Of a stretch of DNA of 64,000 nucleotides, positions 25,736 through 37,042 are shown one piece after another. The stretch covers positions 1,798,001 through 1,862,000 of the forward strand of contig JAHLEZ010000008.1 in assembly GCA_020726505.1 (NCBI GenBank). The letters run 5' to 3'. Position 1 is the first letter of the stretch. The number at the start of each line of letters is the position of its first letter. Position numbers and translations under genes: made by a program. This DNA is from Leptodontidium sp. MPI-SDFR-AT-0119. Taxonomy: Eukaryota; Ascomycota; Leotiomycetes; Helotiales; Leptodontidiaceae. Under the pieces are notes generated by a model, which saw nothing but the letters and a program-made list of their open reading frames with translations, was not told the origin of the DNA and made no database searches.

Positions 25736-26427
25736 TCAACCTCTTTCCTCTCCTTGACCGGGTCCAAGCCCCTTCTCTGCATTGTCTTCCTTGATCTCCT
25801 TAACACCACTCTTCGCTTCATCCAAAAGCCTATACTTCCTCTTACTCTTTTTAACCGCACTACTCTTCCTCTTCTTCTTCGTCTCCCCAATAACCGCAAC
25901 ACGACTCTCCTTCCCCTTCTCGAGCTCCTCCACCCGCTCAGCCAGCATCTGCCTCGCGATCTTCCTATTCTGGGTTCGCGATCTTGTGGCTTGTACTTTG
26001 AGGACCATGCCGGTTGGTATGTGTTTTAATTGGACGGCGGAGGATGTTTTGTTCTGTGATACAAATGTTAGCTCAGTGCTTGCGAACAATAGTGCTTGCG
26101 AACAATAGTGCTTGTGAACAATAGTGCTTGCGAACAATAGTGCTTGCGAACAATAGTGCTTGCGAACAATGAAGTCAAATAATGTGCAGCTTTTGGAAAT
26201 GGAGCCGGGTTTGAACTTACGATCTTCTGACCACCAGGACCGCTACCTTTCAAAAACGCTTCGGTAAAATCACTCTCGTCCAGAGGCTGTGGCCGATCAG
26301 GCATTTTCTTCGCCCATGCTGGAGATGAAGCAGCAATGGTTCGCGCAATTGGCTTCTGTACACATCCTGTGAGGATCTCAAGGATGGGCCTTCCCCTTGC
26401 GATACAGGAGAGCCGTCCTCGTATCAT
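25736..26427 (-). CDS. Mitochondrial class-I peptide release factor-like protein (MTRFR/Rso55 type)
   Basis: Two exons (26427-26221, 26053-25736) give 174 residues. The RF-1 domain has the catalytic GGQ in FLKGSGPGGQKI, directly followed across the intron by NKTSSAVQLKHIPTGMVLKVQATRSRTQNRKIAR, the family block. There is no codon-recognition domain, so it should act as a ribosome-rescue peptidyl-tRNA hydrolase, like the C12orf65/MTRFR or Rso55 family. The C-terminus is Lys/Arg-rich (KKKRKSSAVKKSKRKYR), as in rescue factors that reach into an empty mRNA channel. The start MIRGRLSCIARGRP at 26427 is basic and suits import; further in-frame ATGs upstream (to 26601) are possible. The intron holds a minisatellite. 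Confidence 0.88.
26075..26170. repeat. Minisatellite, six tandem 16-bp units, inside an intron
   Basis: Six contiguous copies of AGTGCTTGCGAACAAT with no spacing. Five are identical and the third has one C-to-T change. The array fills 96 of the 167 bases of the intron (26054-26220) of the release-factor-like gene, next to the 5' splice side of exon 2. Confidence 0.95.
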
Positions 26428-26722
26428 CGTACATGTTGTTTGAGACGTAGACCTATCTCCTGAATTCTCTCGCGATTTCGAAGGGAAACTTGATATGATT
26501 TCGAGTGGAGGCATTAGAAAGCATGCATCGGAGCGGAAATGACTTTCGCCGATGCCAAGACCCATGGTCATCATCTCGCGTGGACAATTATTCGGAAACA
26601 ATCCCTTCAGATTGCATCAACGCCTCAGAAACTCCCCCCTCTTTCAAATCCAACTTATTTCAATTCCTCAGTACTTGTTAGTCTCTCGAAATCTCGAATC
26701 CTTTCCCTATCCCGATTAGACC

Positions 26723-27307
26723 ATGACTATGTTCGCATCAACGTTCCGGTGGCTACAGAGGAAGAGATACCAATATGAAGTGATTACCCCCGGAGAAAAC
26801 AATGGGACATGTATTGATAGATATGAACAGGTCACTTTCTCACTGTACATGTTGACGCCGACCGAGAAATTTATATTCAGTAAGATAAACTCCTAGCACA
26901 ACTCTTCAATCAATTCCAGCGCATCCGCTGTGTCCGGCGTTCCCCTTTTCCCCTCCACCCATCATTCAACCCAAAACAATTCAAACCCAGGCGATTACAT
27001 TCCCCCTTAGATCTGCCCATGCTGATTATCCGTGTGCCTCATTACAGATTCCTTCCTCTTCCTCTTCTTCAGCATGATAATCATCGCCATGACGCTCTAC
27101 CTTCCGCAACATATCGCCTTCCTGACCAACCGCGCCTGGTTCTACTACAACGGCGACGAGAGCGCGAAGACGGCCGTGAAGTCTGTGATTGAGAGCTCTA
27201 CGGGTGCGGTGCTCGTGCAGAAGGTCAAGGAGAGCGTTGTGGCGAGCAATGTTGGATCGTTGAAGACTGCTGGCTCGACGATCTTGGGCGCTGGGAAGGA
27301 GTTATAG
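26723..27307 (+). CDS. Small subunit of serine palmitoyltransferase (ssSPT/Tsc3-like)
   Basis: Serine palmitoyltransferase in the ER makes the first sphingolipid intermediate, and its small subunit stimulates the Lcb1-Lcb2 dimer. Three exons (26723-26779, 26831-26879, 27048-27307) join in frame to 121 residues. The N-terminal part WLQRKRYQYEVTFSLYML followed by TPTEKFIFN is the SPT_ssu signature (aromatic/basic, then the LYML-P-EK-F block). One membrane segment follows (SFLFLFFSMIIIAMTLYLP). The C-terminal tail AVKSVIESSTGAVLVQKVKE is an extension usual in filamentous fungi. The exon 1 donor is GTGATT, not the favoured GTAAGT, but the spliced protein matches the family. Divergent with the release-factor-like gene. 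Confidence 0.82.
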
Positions 27308-27806
27308 GGGGCTTGTTGCAGATTGGATAGGCAATTATGCGGAGAGGGATGCTGGCGAATTTGGGGAGAGTTTGGGACTCGAGTGATGGGTGGGAAAGGA
27401 GAAGTGGTGAAATCGATTCGTGGCTGGATGGGAAGTCGAGAGGCTTTTTTTCTGGGCAGACGACATGTGAGCGTGAGAGCAGCGCTGTGTAGAAAGTATG
27501 ACGAATAGGCATTGGGATCATGGGTCTGTTCTGGCGTTTTCGGATGGGCTTTAAGATGGGTAGGGAACGGTACAATAGATGTACCTTAATAGCTTGGCAG
27601 GAAAGACACGCACTGTGTTCGGTTTAGCATACCCTTGATGGCACTACTTAATTGTTAATACGAGAGGGAGCTGGGTATCGCAGAAAAGAAGCCCCTCCAA
27701 AAACTCCAGTCCCTTTCCCTTCCGTCCTGCAAGTAAATGCCAAAATCGCCTTTTTTGTATCCCTCCAAATATATCTCAGCCAGCACACGATGGGTGCAGA
27801 AGCATC
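27308..27806. other. Convergent intergenic region
   Basis: About 0.5 kb between the serine palmitoyltransferase subunit and CENP-I 3' ends. No supported gene. Confidence 0.6.
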
Positions 27807-30313
27807 TCAAGCTTTGGCCTTCTCCCTAGCAGTCATCAGATGCTTCATTGTGTTATACATCAGCTCGCCTACACCAGCAGCACCCTCGTTTTCCATATAC
27901 GTCAAGACTCCGAGCCTGTAGTCCGCCCATGGCAGGCTCAACCCTCCGTCTTTCTCGAGTTGCTTCAACGAGTTCTGTGTTACGGGGCCAGCATGCCTGC
28001 GCTCAATCTGATCCAATGAATTGTCCTCTAGATCCCGAACGTAGGCAATAGCGAGCGGGGCGAACACAGGCGAGTACGAGAAGCTGAACAGTGACGACAG
28101 CGACAGAGTCGAATCGAGACCCGCGACGTATTTCCCCAGACCCTGCGTGACATCGGGAGGAAGTAAACAGCCCAGTGCATTCGGGTCTGTGGTGTTGAAA
28201 GCTCGGGAGCGCCAAAAACAGTTGCAGACGTCCATCAGGAAGCCGTTGAAGTGGTTGACGTAGTCTTTAGGGTAGGATTGCTGGTCTAGCGCAGAGGGGT
28301 TGATTGGTTTAGGGGACATGGCGAGCTCGAAGGCTTTCTTGTAGAGGGCCAGGATGGAGCAGAGACGGCTTACTGTGCTGAGTGAGGTGGTAAAGAGGAG
28401 GCTGTAGATTACTTCCGCGGGAGGGATCGTGATTCGGACGATAGTCTTGAGGGCCTCGTGGGTGACCAGTGCGGCGGTGGTTTCGTAGAAATCGAGGATT
28501 GTGGAGTGGGCTTCGACGGTGCTGCTGTTTTGGATGATGGTCAGAGCGAGGTTGCTGGCGTGTTCGATTGCGGCGGTGATGGTTGCGGGTGCTTCTGTTA
28601 CAGAGCGAGGTCGGGGATGAGAGAGAAGGAATATCATCCATTGGTCGAGGAGGCTCTTGTAGAATGCGAGGAGGGCGAGTTGTGAAGTAGTCATGCCGTC
28701 GTCCAGGAGTGCCTCTTCGAGTGATTGAAATATAGTTGCATATAAGTCTATCGAAGTTAGTATCTGAACCATAGGATACAGCAATACTAAACGAACCTTC
28801 CCAGGATCCAATCGGTGTGTATGCTAGAAGAGCGAGGACAACTTCACGTCCAGTAACACCGTTCCAGGTTGGAACCATGGATCTGAGATATGTCAGACAT
28901 GCTTGTGGAAGTGTCTGTGTGTATTGTCAGTTATCCGCAGAAAGACAGGCATTTGCTATGTATTTATTTACCTTGGCATATCGAGTGTATCCAAGGATAG
29001 ACTCCAGCATCTCCAGGATTTGTCGTTCCCCAGCATTCGACGACTGTAGTTGGTCTTCGAAGAATGCCATGAGCCAGGTGTCAACGCGTCTAGAGTTGCT
29101 CTCGCTTGAGCGGAGCTGGAGGAATTTCTGCAGGAGTGGATCATTGATGACGGCGACTAGTTGATTGGGTGGCTCGATCCTCTCAAGCTTTTGAATGAAG
29201 TCGTAGACATCCTCAATCTCCTCCAGGGTAACAGAGGTCTGTCATGTTAGTAATACCTCTAGCTTCGCGAGTTGGAAATATCATTACCTCTTGAGCGTGC
29301 GAAGTGTATACCTGAGGTAACACGGACGGCTTCCTTCCTTTAGTGCTAGCCTTGCGGGCTACTCTGAAGGTTCGCTTCTCGGCTGGGAGACCATCTTGTG
29401 TCCTCTGGATATGTAGTTCCTGGATCTCACCAAGCCTTTGGCGCCATTCTTGGTTCGGATGCTATCTTTCGTTCAGCATATAGGACCTGTGATTCCATCA
29501 AAGTGGCCAACCGTAAAGACAGATGCTCGCCCAGAAGTCACCTCACCAACAATAACATCTGGATAATAGTCTTTGTAGACTCTCATCAGTCCGACGACAG
29601 GCGGCTCATTTCCACTTTGTCGTGTCAACTCCATCCTGTATCAAAATTAGAGAACACTAATGATAAGGCGCTTCATCTAGCTCACAAGGCTTGTATCCTG
29701 AAGGGCCTGACATGCTTTCGCCGAGTGATGAGTGATAACACGTGACATAGCTGAGGTCTAAAAATGTCAGCATTGGGGAATGGAAGAGAAGGCTCCCCAT
29801 GGTTGGAAAAGTACCGTAGAGCAGACGCATCCAGCAGATTGAACAGCACGCTGTAGAGTTGCGACAGGACCTTCTGATTCTCCAGAACATCATAGACCAT
29901 AATCAGCCACTTCAGCAGCGCGGCCTGCGCTGAATATGAAGGTTTCACTCGCCCGTGGCCTAATGATCCCACGACTTTGATGGCAATAATATCCGGTACT
30001 CTAGTGGCAGGATAGAGGTTGCGTATCAGGTTGCCAAGACTACTTTGGTCAACCTCGTTGGGACGCGTGATGATATCCATAAGCAGCTCCAGAGACGCAT
30101 TTGACAAGCCATCTACGTAGGCTCTTGAGCAGACTTTATCGACAATAATTGATATCTTGGTGCTGCGTTGTTTCGCAGGTTTATTTGCCGCTGTGGTGTA
30201 GGTAAGCTTGTATCCAAACTGGTCCTCGACGCGTTCGACGACGCGTGCTTACCTCTTTGAAAGTCCGTAATCAGGTCGGAGATACTCTCCTCGTGGTCCA
30301 GTAGTGTGACCAT
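27807..30313 (-). CDS. Inner kinetochore protein CENP-I / Mis6 (Ctf3)
   Basis: CENP-I is a HEAT-repeat-like subunit of the constitutive centromere-associated network that helps place and keep CENP-A nucleosomes. The first exon starts MVTLLDHEESISDLITDFQRG (30313). The next block has NLYPATRVPDIIAIKVVGSLG then KPSYSAQAALLKWLIMVYDVL, the conserved Mis6 core (LLKW-I-VYD). The long last exon (about 28755-27807) contains the helical C-terminal half and ends MKHLMTAREKAKA. Five or so introns lie between 28760 and 30260; their exact borders are not fixed here. Size and order fit fungal Mis6. A CACGTGAC motif lies inside the gene near 29739-29746. Confidence 0.85.
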
Positions 30314-32736
30314 CGTTCATATAAACTAGGCAGCAAAAGCTGTAGTATTTTCCCGATACGAAACCAAAGTGATATTGAACTTCCTGTGGTTGTTTGGCAA
30401 ATCGCCTCGTCGCAGTTGCTGTGTAACCTGAATAAGCTCGCTTATCACCTTATCTGGCAAATGGTGGCCATTCCCCTGGGTTGATCAACCGAGCCTCAAC
30501 CCTTGTGTGAACAACACCAAATGCTCCGTTCTTAAACTGACCATTTTCGACACTTCCTTGCTCCGAGAAGCTATATAGTATCATGCCAACCAACTAGGCG
30601 CTCTACTACATCCCATTTCAAATGTTTTCTTGAGGACTCGCGAACTATGGATGTTCTATTTTCAGACCCAGCAACCCCCGTCTGTGCTACGACGTTATTC
30701 CCCCAGTATCAACAATGTACGCCTTTATATGCAGAGATGACATCCCGGCCGATCGATCACCTCCACATCCATCATATGATTCAGACTGGGAACGCCAGCC
30801 TAAGAACGAACACCGGAAAGAGGCTCGATTGTGGCCCCCCACCGAGCTTTCGGGTCGCCCTCGAGAACCTTTGCCACCAGAGCCACAAACTTGATTGGCG
30901 ACATTCGAGAAAAGGAGCCTATCTCTTGTTCGGGACGGTACAGCTGGCACATCGATTGCCATGGAGAGATCGGCGAGGGCCTTGACGATCTGTACAAGCT
31001 AGGATCTCAGCGAGAGGTTGAGAGGACATGAGATTCGGGAGGTCAAAACGACTTCTGAGCACGGATGCTGATGCTTCGCAAGACTTCCGATACTGCAGCT
31101 GCAAGACAGACCTTCAGAGGTCCCGGGTTCTCGAACCATCAACGTAGAGGACAGAAAGGCAGTCAAAGTACCGGAGTACACTGGTAGAGGATTGCCATCT
31201 GCATAGGTGGGCATCAAGCACAGAACCAGCAAGCGGGATTGCCCTTGTGAACCCCCAAAAATGGCAGGCCCGGGCCAGATCAGACGTGCGTTGTACATCT
31301 GGTGGCGGGTTATGCTTGCGGCGTGGACCTGCAAGCTGTAAAATGCGCACGAACGTGCAGCTGAATGGATACCACTGCTTGCATAGCACCTACCTACGGA
31401 TGGTTTGGGTTTGGTACCTACGTCCCGATATCCCACTCAGTCGTTCGAATGGTTGGATATGCTGCATGCCTACGTATCCTCTGCTCTTTTCCCTGCCCTG
31501 CTTCACGAGTGGCTATACAACAGCTCCGCGGTCTAGGTTATGACTAGGTTCTAGACCTTTCGCGGGGTCTTTCCTTTCTGGGCTTCATGTTTTCTTGCTA
31601 CGTCTACGCATGGATCGTGCGCTGGCATGAGGAACTGAGGAACAGACTCACTCGACTTTGTCCAAACCGATCAAGTTTACCGTTATCAAGCGCACCCACG
31701 CCCTTGTTAGGGCATGTCTAATGCATTCTCGGCTTATGGAGCAACCAGGGGTCAGATCCGCTGGATTGACGCTGAAAGCAGCACAGCCACCCCACGCTGT
31801 GTCACCATCTTTGGCTATTGTGCTTTTTCCCCAAGAAGCAAAACTAAGCAGCCATGTCATGAACTGGTTTTGTCAACGTTGTCTCTAAGTTCAGCAAAGT
31901 ATCATTTGGAAATCAAGAAGCACCAGCTTACGACACGGACGAGACACATGGATGAGAGAGAGGCATCATCGATTTAATTTGCATAGATTTTTACAATTAC
32001 TTCGGAGTCTAGCGATTCGTCCTCCACGTGGTCAGGGTTGCATGGGATCCTCGCTGTGCAACCTCCACAGAGCCAGCTCTGCAGGACTTGCTGCGATCAT
32101 GTGTGTCTACCAGGGTTCGAGTTCGGTTACACAGGCCCAACATGCGAGCCGATGTTTTAGGAACTCAAGGCCATAGGTTGCCATTGATGCTTCTTCAGTA
32201 GAGATGCGACGGCGAAAATTTGCTGTGTCTGTAGAGGAGTCTGTTCCGTGGTTCTTCGAGGGTTAAATCCTCGATATCCTCTCAACCACAAATCCATCGC
32301 ATACATCATTTAGGCTCCTGGGAGGTTATATATACTCCGTAAACAGAATGCGGAACAGCATGAGTAACTAAACCTGCAGAGTTCGTCTCCATCTTATGCA
32401 ACCGCGATCGAGCCCGGCCCCTCAGCAAGCCCTCGGTCCGGAGCCTGTCAGGGTGCAAGATTGAGTCCGATTTCCACATTTACCCAAGAAGAATTCGCAT
32501 CTTAGAACGGGAGCTGCATCTAACGCAGCCCCCGCTACCCAGCAAGACCCGACTCGCCATACCCGAGAATAGACCACTGTTACCATGCTGTTGCAAAGCT
32601 GCGCCCGTTGGGACGAACTCTAGACACTTTGATTTCATACTTTGATATCATTCGTTTATGGAAAGGTCTAAACCATCAGCCGTCTCGTATGCAATGCTGA
32701 TCCAAACAGCTTCTTCCTTACTCTTACATTTCGAAC
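30314..32736. other. Gene-poor region, possible degraded coding relic
   Basis: No intact gene is supported. On the minus strand between about 30800 and 31020, two overlapping frames give protein-like stretches (VQIVKALADLSMAID and MSPIKFVALVAKVLEGDPKARW) separated by frameshifts or stops. This may be a gene relic, but I cannot name the family. The rest has no coherent exon chain. Confidence 0.4.
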
Positions 32737-34928
32737 ATGTCAACTCAACGACACGATGCAACGGCTACAGAAGACACAGACGAAATGTAAGACGGAATCC
32801 GCATCATCCTCAATCCATTGTCCGATCAATTGTATCTTACTTCAGCAGGGACATTGACTCTGCAGAGCCATCTGTGCCTCCTCCTAGACCACCTACCGAC
32901 CCAAACACGGACAGTCTCGCGATTGTATTAAGAGATTCACCAGATTGGCTTGCCTACATCAGAGCTCTACAAGAGACGGATGTTGTCATTCTTCTAACAC
33001 CCGTTGTGATTCCCGTCAGTCAGAATCCGGCAGACATCAGCGACCCTTTCGAGCCGTTTGGTCGTGCCCTAGCCAGAAGGCACGCACGAATTCGCCACGT
33101 ACCTTACACCTCAAGGTAGAAACCTGAAAGCCAATTATCTATACCCGCTAACTATCTCCCGACAGGAATGGAATAACCTCAACACATCTAGGATTTGTAA
33201 AGCGGGGCCATGTAATCATACTGTGCTTTGCTGTGTCTCGCGACCGGCCACTTCGAAATGAAGTTGCCGAAATGACTTTTGCCATCAGTGACAACAAACC
33301 GTGTATTGTTGTCCTCTGCTGTAGTCCTATGGATATCGACGTCGCGGCCCATTTCCCAACAGTCATCCAAACCGCTGGATACTCGCCGCCAACATTAGAA
33401 GCTACCGCAGCATTGATTTTCGGCGAGAATCTTCAATCACAAGTTGGCAGATTTGGGGGGTATTCTGGCGCGAATCCTCTACAGCCCGGAGTGTGGCCAG
33501 TTGAGCAATGGAATGAGGCAAGAGATATATCAAGGGTCTTGGACTTGTGGACAACATGCGTGAGTAGTCGATTTGCGATAGACCAGCAGACTTTCGCATC
33601 ACTCCTGCGCCGGCCCGGCTACGCGAAACATTACGGTAAGTCTCACTCCGCTGAAGATTAGTATGCCCTGGAATAGAGGCCGCTATACATCCTCTGAGGC
33701 CCATGTGGCGACCAACGGTACTCATAGTAACCCGGCAAGCAGTTGTTCGCGGCAGCGGTAGTGGTGATATCCTTGGATTCTGTGCCACATATCTCTCCTA
33801 CGCGGATCAAGCGGGTGAAAGGCTCATAGCATCCATCGCCTTTCTCTTTGTTCAGTCTGCACACCGACTGCGTGGAATTGGACTGAGTCTTCACAGCCAT
33901 GCTATCAGTCAACTAAAGAAGACCCGAGGCGTCGTTCGTCTGCAGCTCGGAAGTACGTTTCCCCGTATCCTTTACGGTCCCCCTCTCGATATACCGCTGA
34001 ATGAAGCGTGGTTTCGCCGCAGAGGATGGCAAGTAAATAGAGAGGTCTCTGGTCAAGGGCGGATTGTACAAGACTTGCTTCTGAAATTTTCGGAATGGCG
34101 ATACAAAGAGGATCCATTTCCACCTACTACACCGAGCTTCAGACCATGCACACAAGCGGATATGGCACAGGTACTCGAAATTGTGGAGATAACATGTTTG
34201 GAGCAGGCGAAAATGGGCTGGTTCGATCAGTACATGTCCCTCATGAATGGGCCAAACGTCAAAGATGTGGTATTGGGCTTTGCAGACAATGCGATGGTTG
34301 CGACCGCTCTTACCTACACACCCTCCTGGTATGTCATATTCCGCCCGAGATACTCCACAATCTGGATCTAAGATTGTTTACTTTCGATCCCGATCCCGAT
34401 CTTTGATCCTGGAGACATTTACAAGTAACATGTACTAAATTCGTGGCCAGCGGCTCCCAAATATCCTCGAACCTACCGTGGGCCGGTCAAATAGGGAACG
34501 ATGTTGGAGGTGTTACTTGCATCTGCGTACACCGTAAGCTAATTTCCGTTTCCAGGAGAAAGATATGCTGGGATAGGAGGCTTGCAGCATCGGTGACCTT
34601 TTCGTTTTCTGGCGAACTGTCTCGCTGATTAATGGGCCTGCTCAGTCCGTAGACAGTTGATCTTTGCATCTTATTCCCTACTACACCGCATTTCTCCTGT
34701 TAGTATTCAGGAACTGACATATCACTAGCCAGCAGGAGAGACTTGGTCCTCGGTGGCCTGCTTGATGCATGCGTGGAAAATCTACATGATCAGGGCATGA
34801 AAAGTATGTTTATTGATGGAATTGGAGAAGAAGCAAACGCACTTCTGAAGCTCGGTATGTGGCAGAAGCCGATGATGACTTCTGAAGCGCTGATCCCCAA
34901 TAGGTTTTCGACAATGGGCCCAATATAG
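32737..34928 (+). CDS. GH3 C-terminal domain plus GNAT acetyltransferase protein, lacking the GH3 catalytic domain
   Basis: Six exons (32737-32786, 32846-33115, 33166-33635, 33677-34328, 34451-34533, 34729-34928) join in frame without a stop to 574 residues, so it reads as intact. Residues about 55-240 match the C-terminal (alpha/beta sandwich) domain of GH3 beta-N-acetylglucosaminidases: TDVVILLTPVV, NKPCIVVLCCSPMDID, then FPTVIQTAGYSPPTLEATAALIFGE (written in two parts: FPTVIQTAGYSPP, TLEATAALIFGE). The rest holds GNAT-like repeats: FLFVQSAHRLRGIGLSLHSHA and GNDVGGVTCICVHPSRRDLV followed by GGLLDACVENLHDQGMKSMF. Known fungal Nag3-type enzymes carry GH3-N, GH3-C and GNAT in about 900 residues. 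The N-terminal TIM barrel with the nucleophile Asp and the His/Asp pair is absent here, replaced by a 50-residue Pro-rich leader. Glycosidase activity is therefore not expected; GlcN/GlcNAc acetyl transfer is possible but inferred. Confidence 0.75.
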
Positions 34929-37042
34929 AGACATATGGAAAGACACGTGAGCCTCGATGTCCATGCCGATGTCCATGCCGATGCACGAACGGGGGCATGC
35001 ATCTGGGACACCTGCACAACAGGACTTTGTCTCAAATCGAGTTGCGCCGCAGACAGGGCCGATTCCAAATATCGATCTCATCAACTCCACGATCGTGCAG
35101 AATACTTAACCGATCCGTGGGAATCTGAGCGCTTACTGCGAATGCCACGTTGTTATGCCGCACCAATCTCCGTGGACGAAGTTTTACCAGATTGGAAGAG
35201 AAAATTGATAGGGTGCCATTCCATGGGCAAATATTTGTTGGTTTCCTGTACCCGCATACTGCCACGTATAGGTTGCATTTGCAGCAAGTCATGGCTCGTT
35301 TTAGCGCAACCGCATGCAGAAAAAACAAGCGATTACACATGCAGCAGGGCATAAATTGTTCCAACGGGACTGAAAAAGCTTTCTTGAGTATCAGTCAGGC
35401 GCCAACCCCGCAAGTAGATGCCTTTGCGTTGTTTGGGTTCCTATGCGCTCGCACGGCGCAGTGCTTGACCGACTTTTGGACTTCGCTCGAGCAGGCCTCT
35501 CGACAACTCTGCGCCCTTCTGTAAAAGGAAGGTAAGAAGTTAATGGGCATCGATGTGCTGTGCAAGAGTAGCAACATGCAGGATGGATTGGTGAACTGAA
35601 AACAAAAATAGTCGAAACGAGGAACTGGTAAATACAGCAATATCACATATATACGACACCATCCCTCGAAATGGGATGGGTTTTCACGTAGGATTTTCTG
35701 ATAGAAATAGCTATGATAGGCGAATCTGGACCGTTCTAGAACAAAGATACAGACAAGACAGTGCATGGTTTGGAGACCTCTGCGCTTGGGGAGGCAAGCC
35801 GGCTCGGTAGAAAGAGCTTGAAATAAACGACTTTCACCAATCAAAAATCCATACCTACAAAGAGAATGTGCACTGCTTATCTTACTGCTACTCATCACTC
35901 TTGGTTCTCATGCAAGGGACTAAATGGAGGATAAGCTACCGACCTGGCTCGACCCAATTGGGTCTTAGCAGGGGAACTTCAGAGGCGGGCAAGCGAGCCT
36001 CGACCACGCAGAAAATGTATTCATCAAAAGAAGGATATTTTGGGTCTGGACGAGTTTCTGAGTTTGCTGCGAGTCTTGATAGCCTAATTTTGAGACTCCG
36101 CTCATTCGGCTGGCTGGGAAACTTATTTTTATTTATTACCCATTATGATGTTGTACATGGGAGGCTTGGGAGAGATGAGAGGGGGCTGCTTCTTTTCATC
36201 CAGTGGCAGAATGCCACGAAAAAGATGTTTGAACATTGGGAATTGCCAAAAGACGTATTTGGCGCCTTCATCAACAATTTGTCTAGCGGTTCAAGCCGCT
36301 GAACACAATATCCTCCTAATACTATCAATCCAGGGAGCGATCTCAAGGCAAGACGAAACAGGGCAATTGCATCCCGACGTCATCTCAAGCCCGGATGAGG
36401 ATCCTATCTAATTGAATTGCGCCGCCTGCACCAAGTCCAATCTGGTTTCTCACCACGGTCAATGAAGTAAGCACTTATGGAAAATAAGTAAGTGCTTCGT
36501 GTGATATCCTGGTTGGGCATCATGTTTGCCAAGTTCGCCGATGCATGCTCTACCCTAGAGAATTAACTTCTAGATATAGAAGACAGTTTAGGTACAGAAT
36601 ACTCCTAAGATTGTTCAATTCCTTTCTTAATTATGCTCATTAGAATTTACCAAGCGGCACGACATAACTCGTGAAACTCGCTACCATCCGACTCGCTAAA
36701 GCCCAAGCGAAGAACGACCCAGGGGCAATTGCGAGTAACAGAAATAGAGTAGTATAGGAGAAACGGGTACCTAGAAATGACAAAAACAATTCCGTAAATG
36801 CGAAGGTTCTTCTTCACTTGTATTGTAATTGAGCTCTGCAGGCAGTCACTATGTGCATCTTCAGATCAGCTTTGCCGTTTCAGGCATCTAAACAAAGTTT
36901 GAACCCACAACATAACGCAAACGAAGAAGGACGACGGAAAGAGTTCAAAGTTCAAAGTCAAAAATTATTTTTGACTCCTTGCTAAACCAATATCAAAAAC
37001 CACAGTGCTATATTACTCGTGTATAGTTTGCCTATGGTTCAA
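34929..37042. other. Gene-poor region, no gene seen
   Basis: About 2.1 kb with short unrelated frames only. A GATGTCCATGCC direct repeat occurs at about 34958-34982. AT content is higher than in neighbouring coding DNA. No transposon ends or RNA gene recognised. Confidence 0.5.

Noticed and set aside
31999..32280. Possible tRNA (GGTTCGAGTTC and GGTTAAATCC strings)
   Set aside because: No cloverleaf arms or acceptor stem could be drawn around these strings.
34443..34628. Separate small gene in the tail of the GH3/GNAT locus
   Set aside because: The frame is part of exon 5 of that gene and stops in the intron; splicing to 34729 restores the conserved GNAT end.
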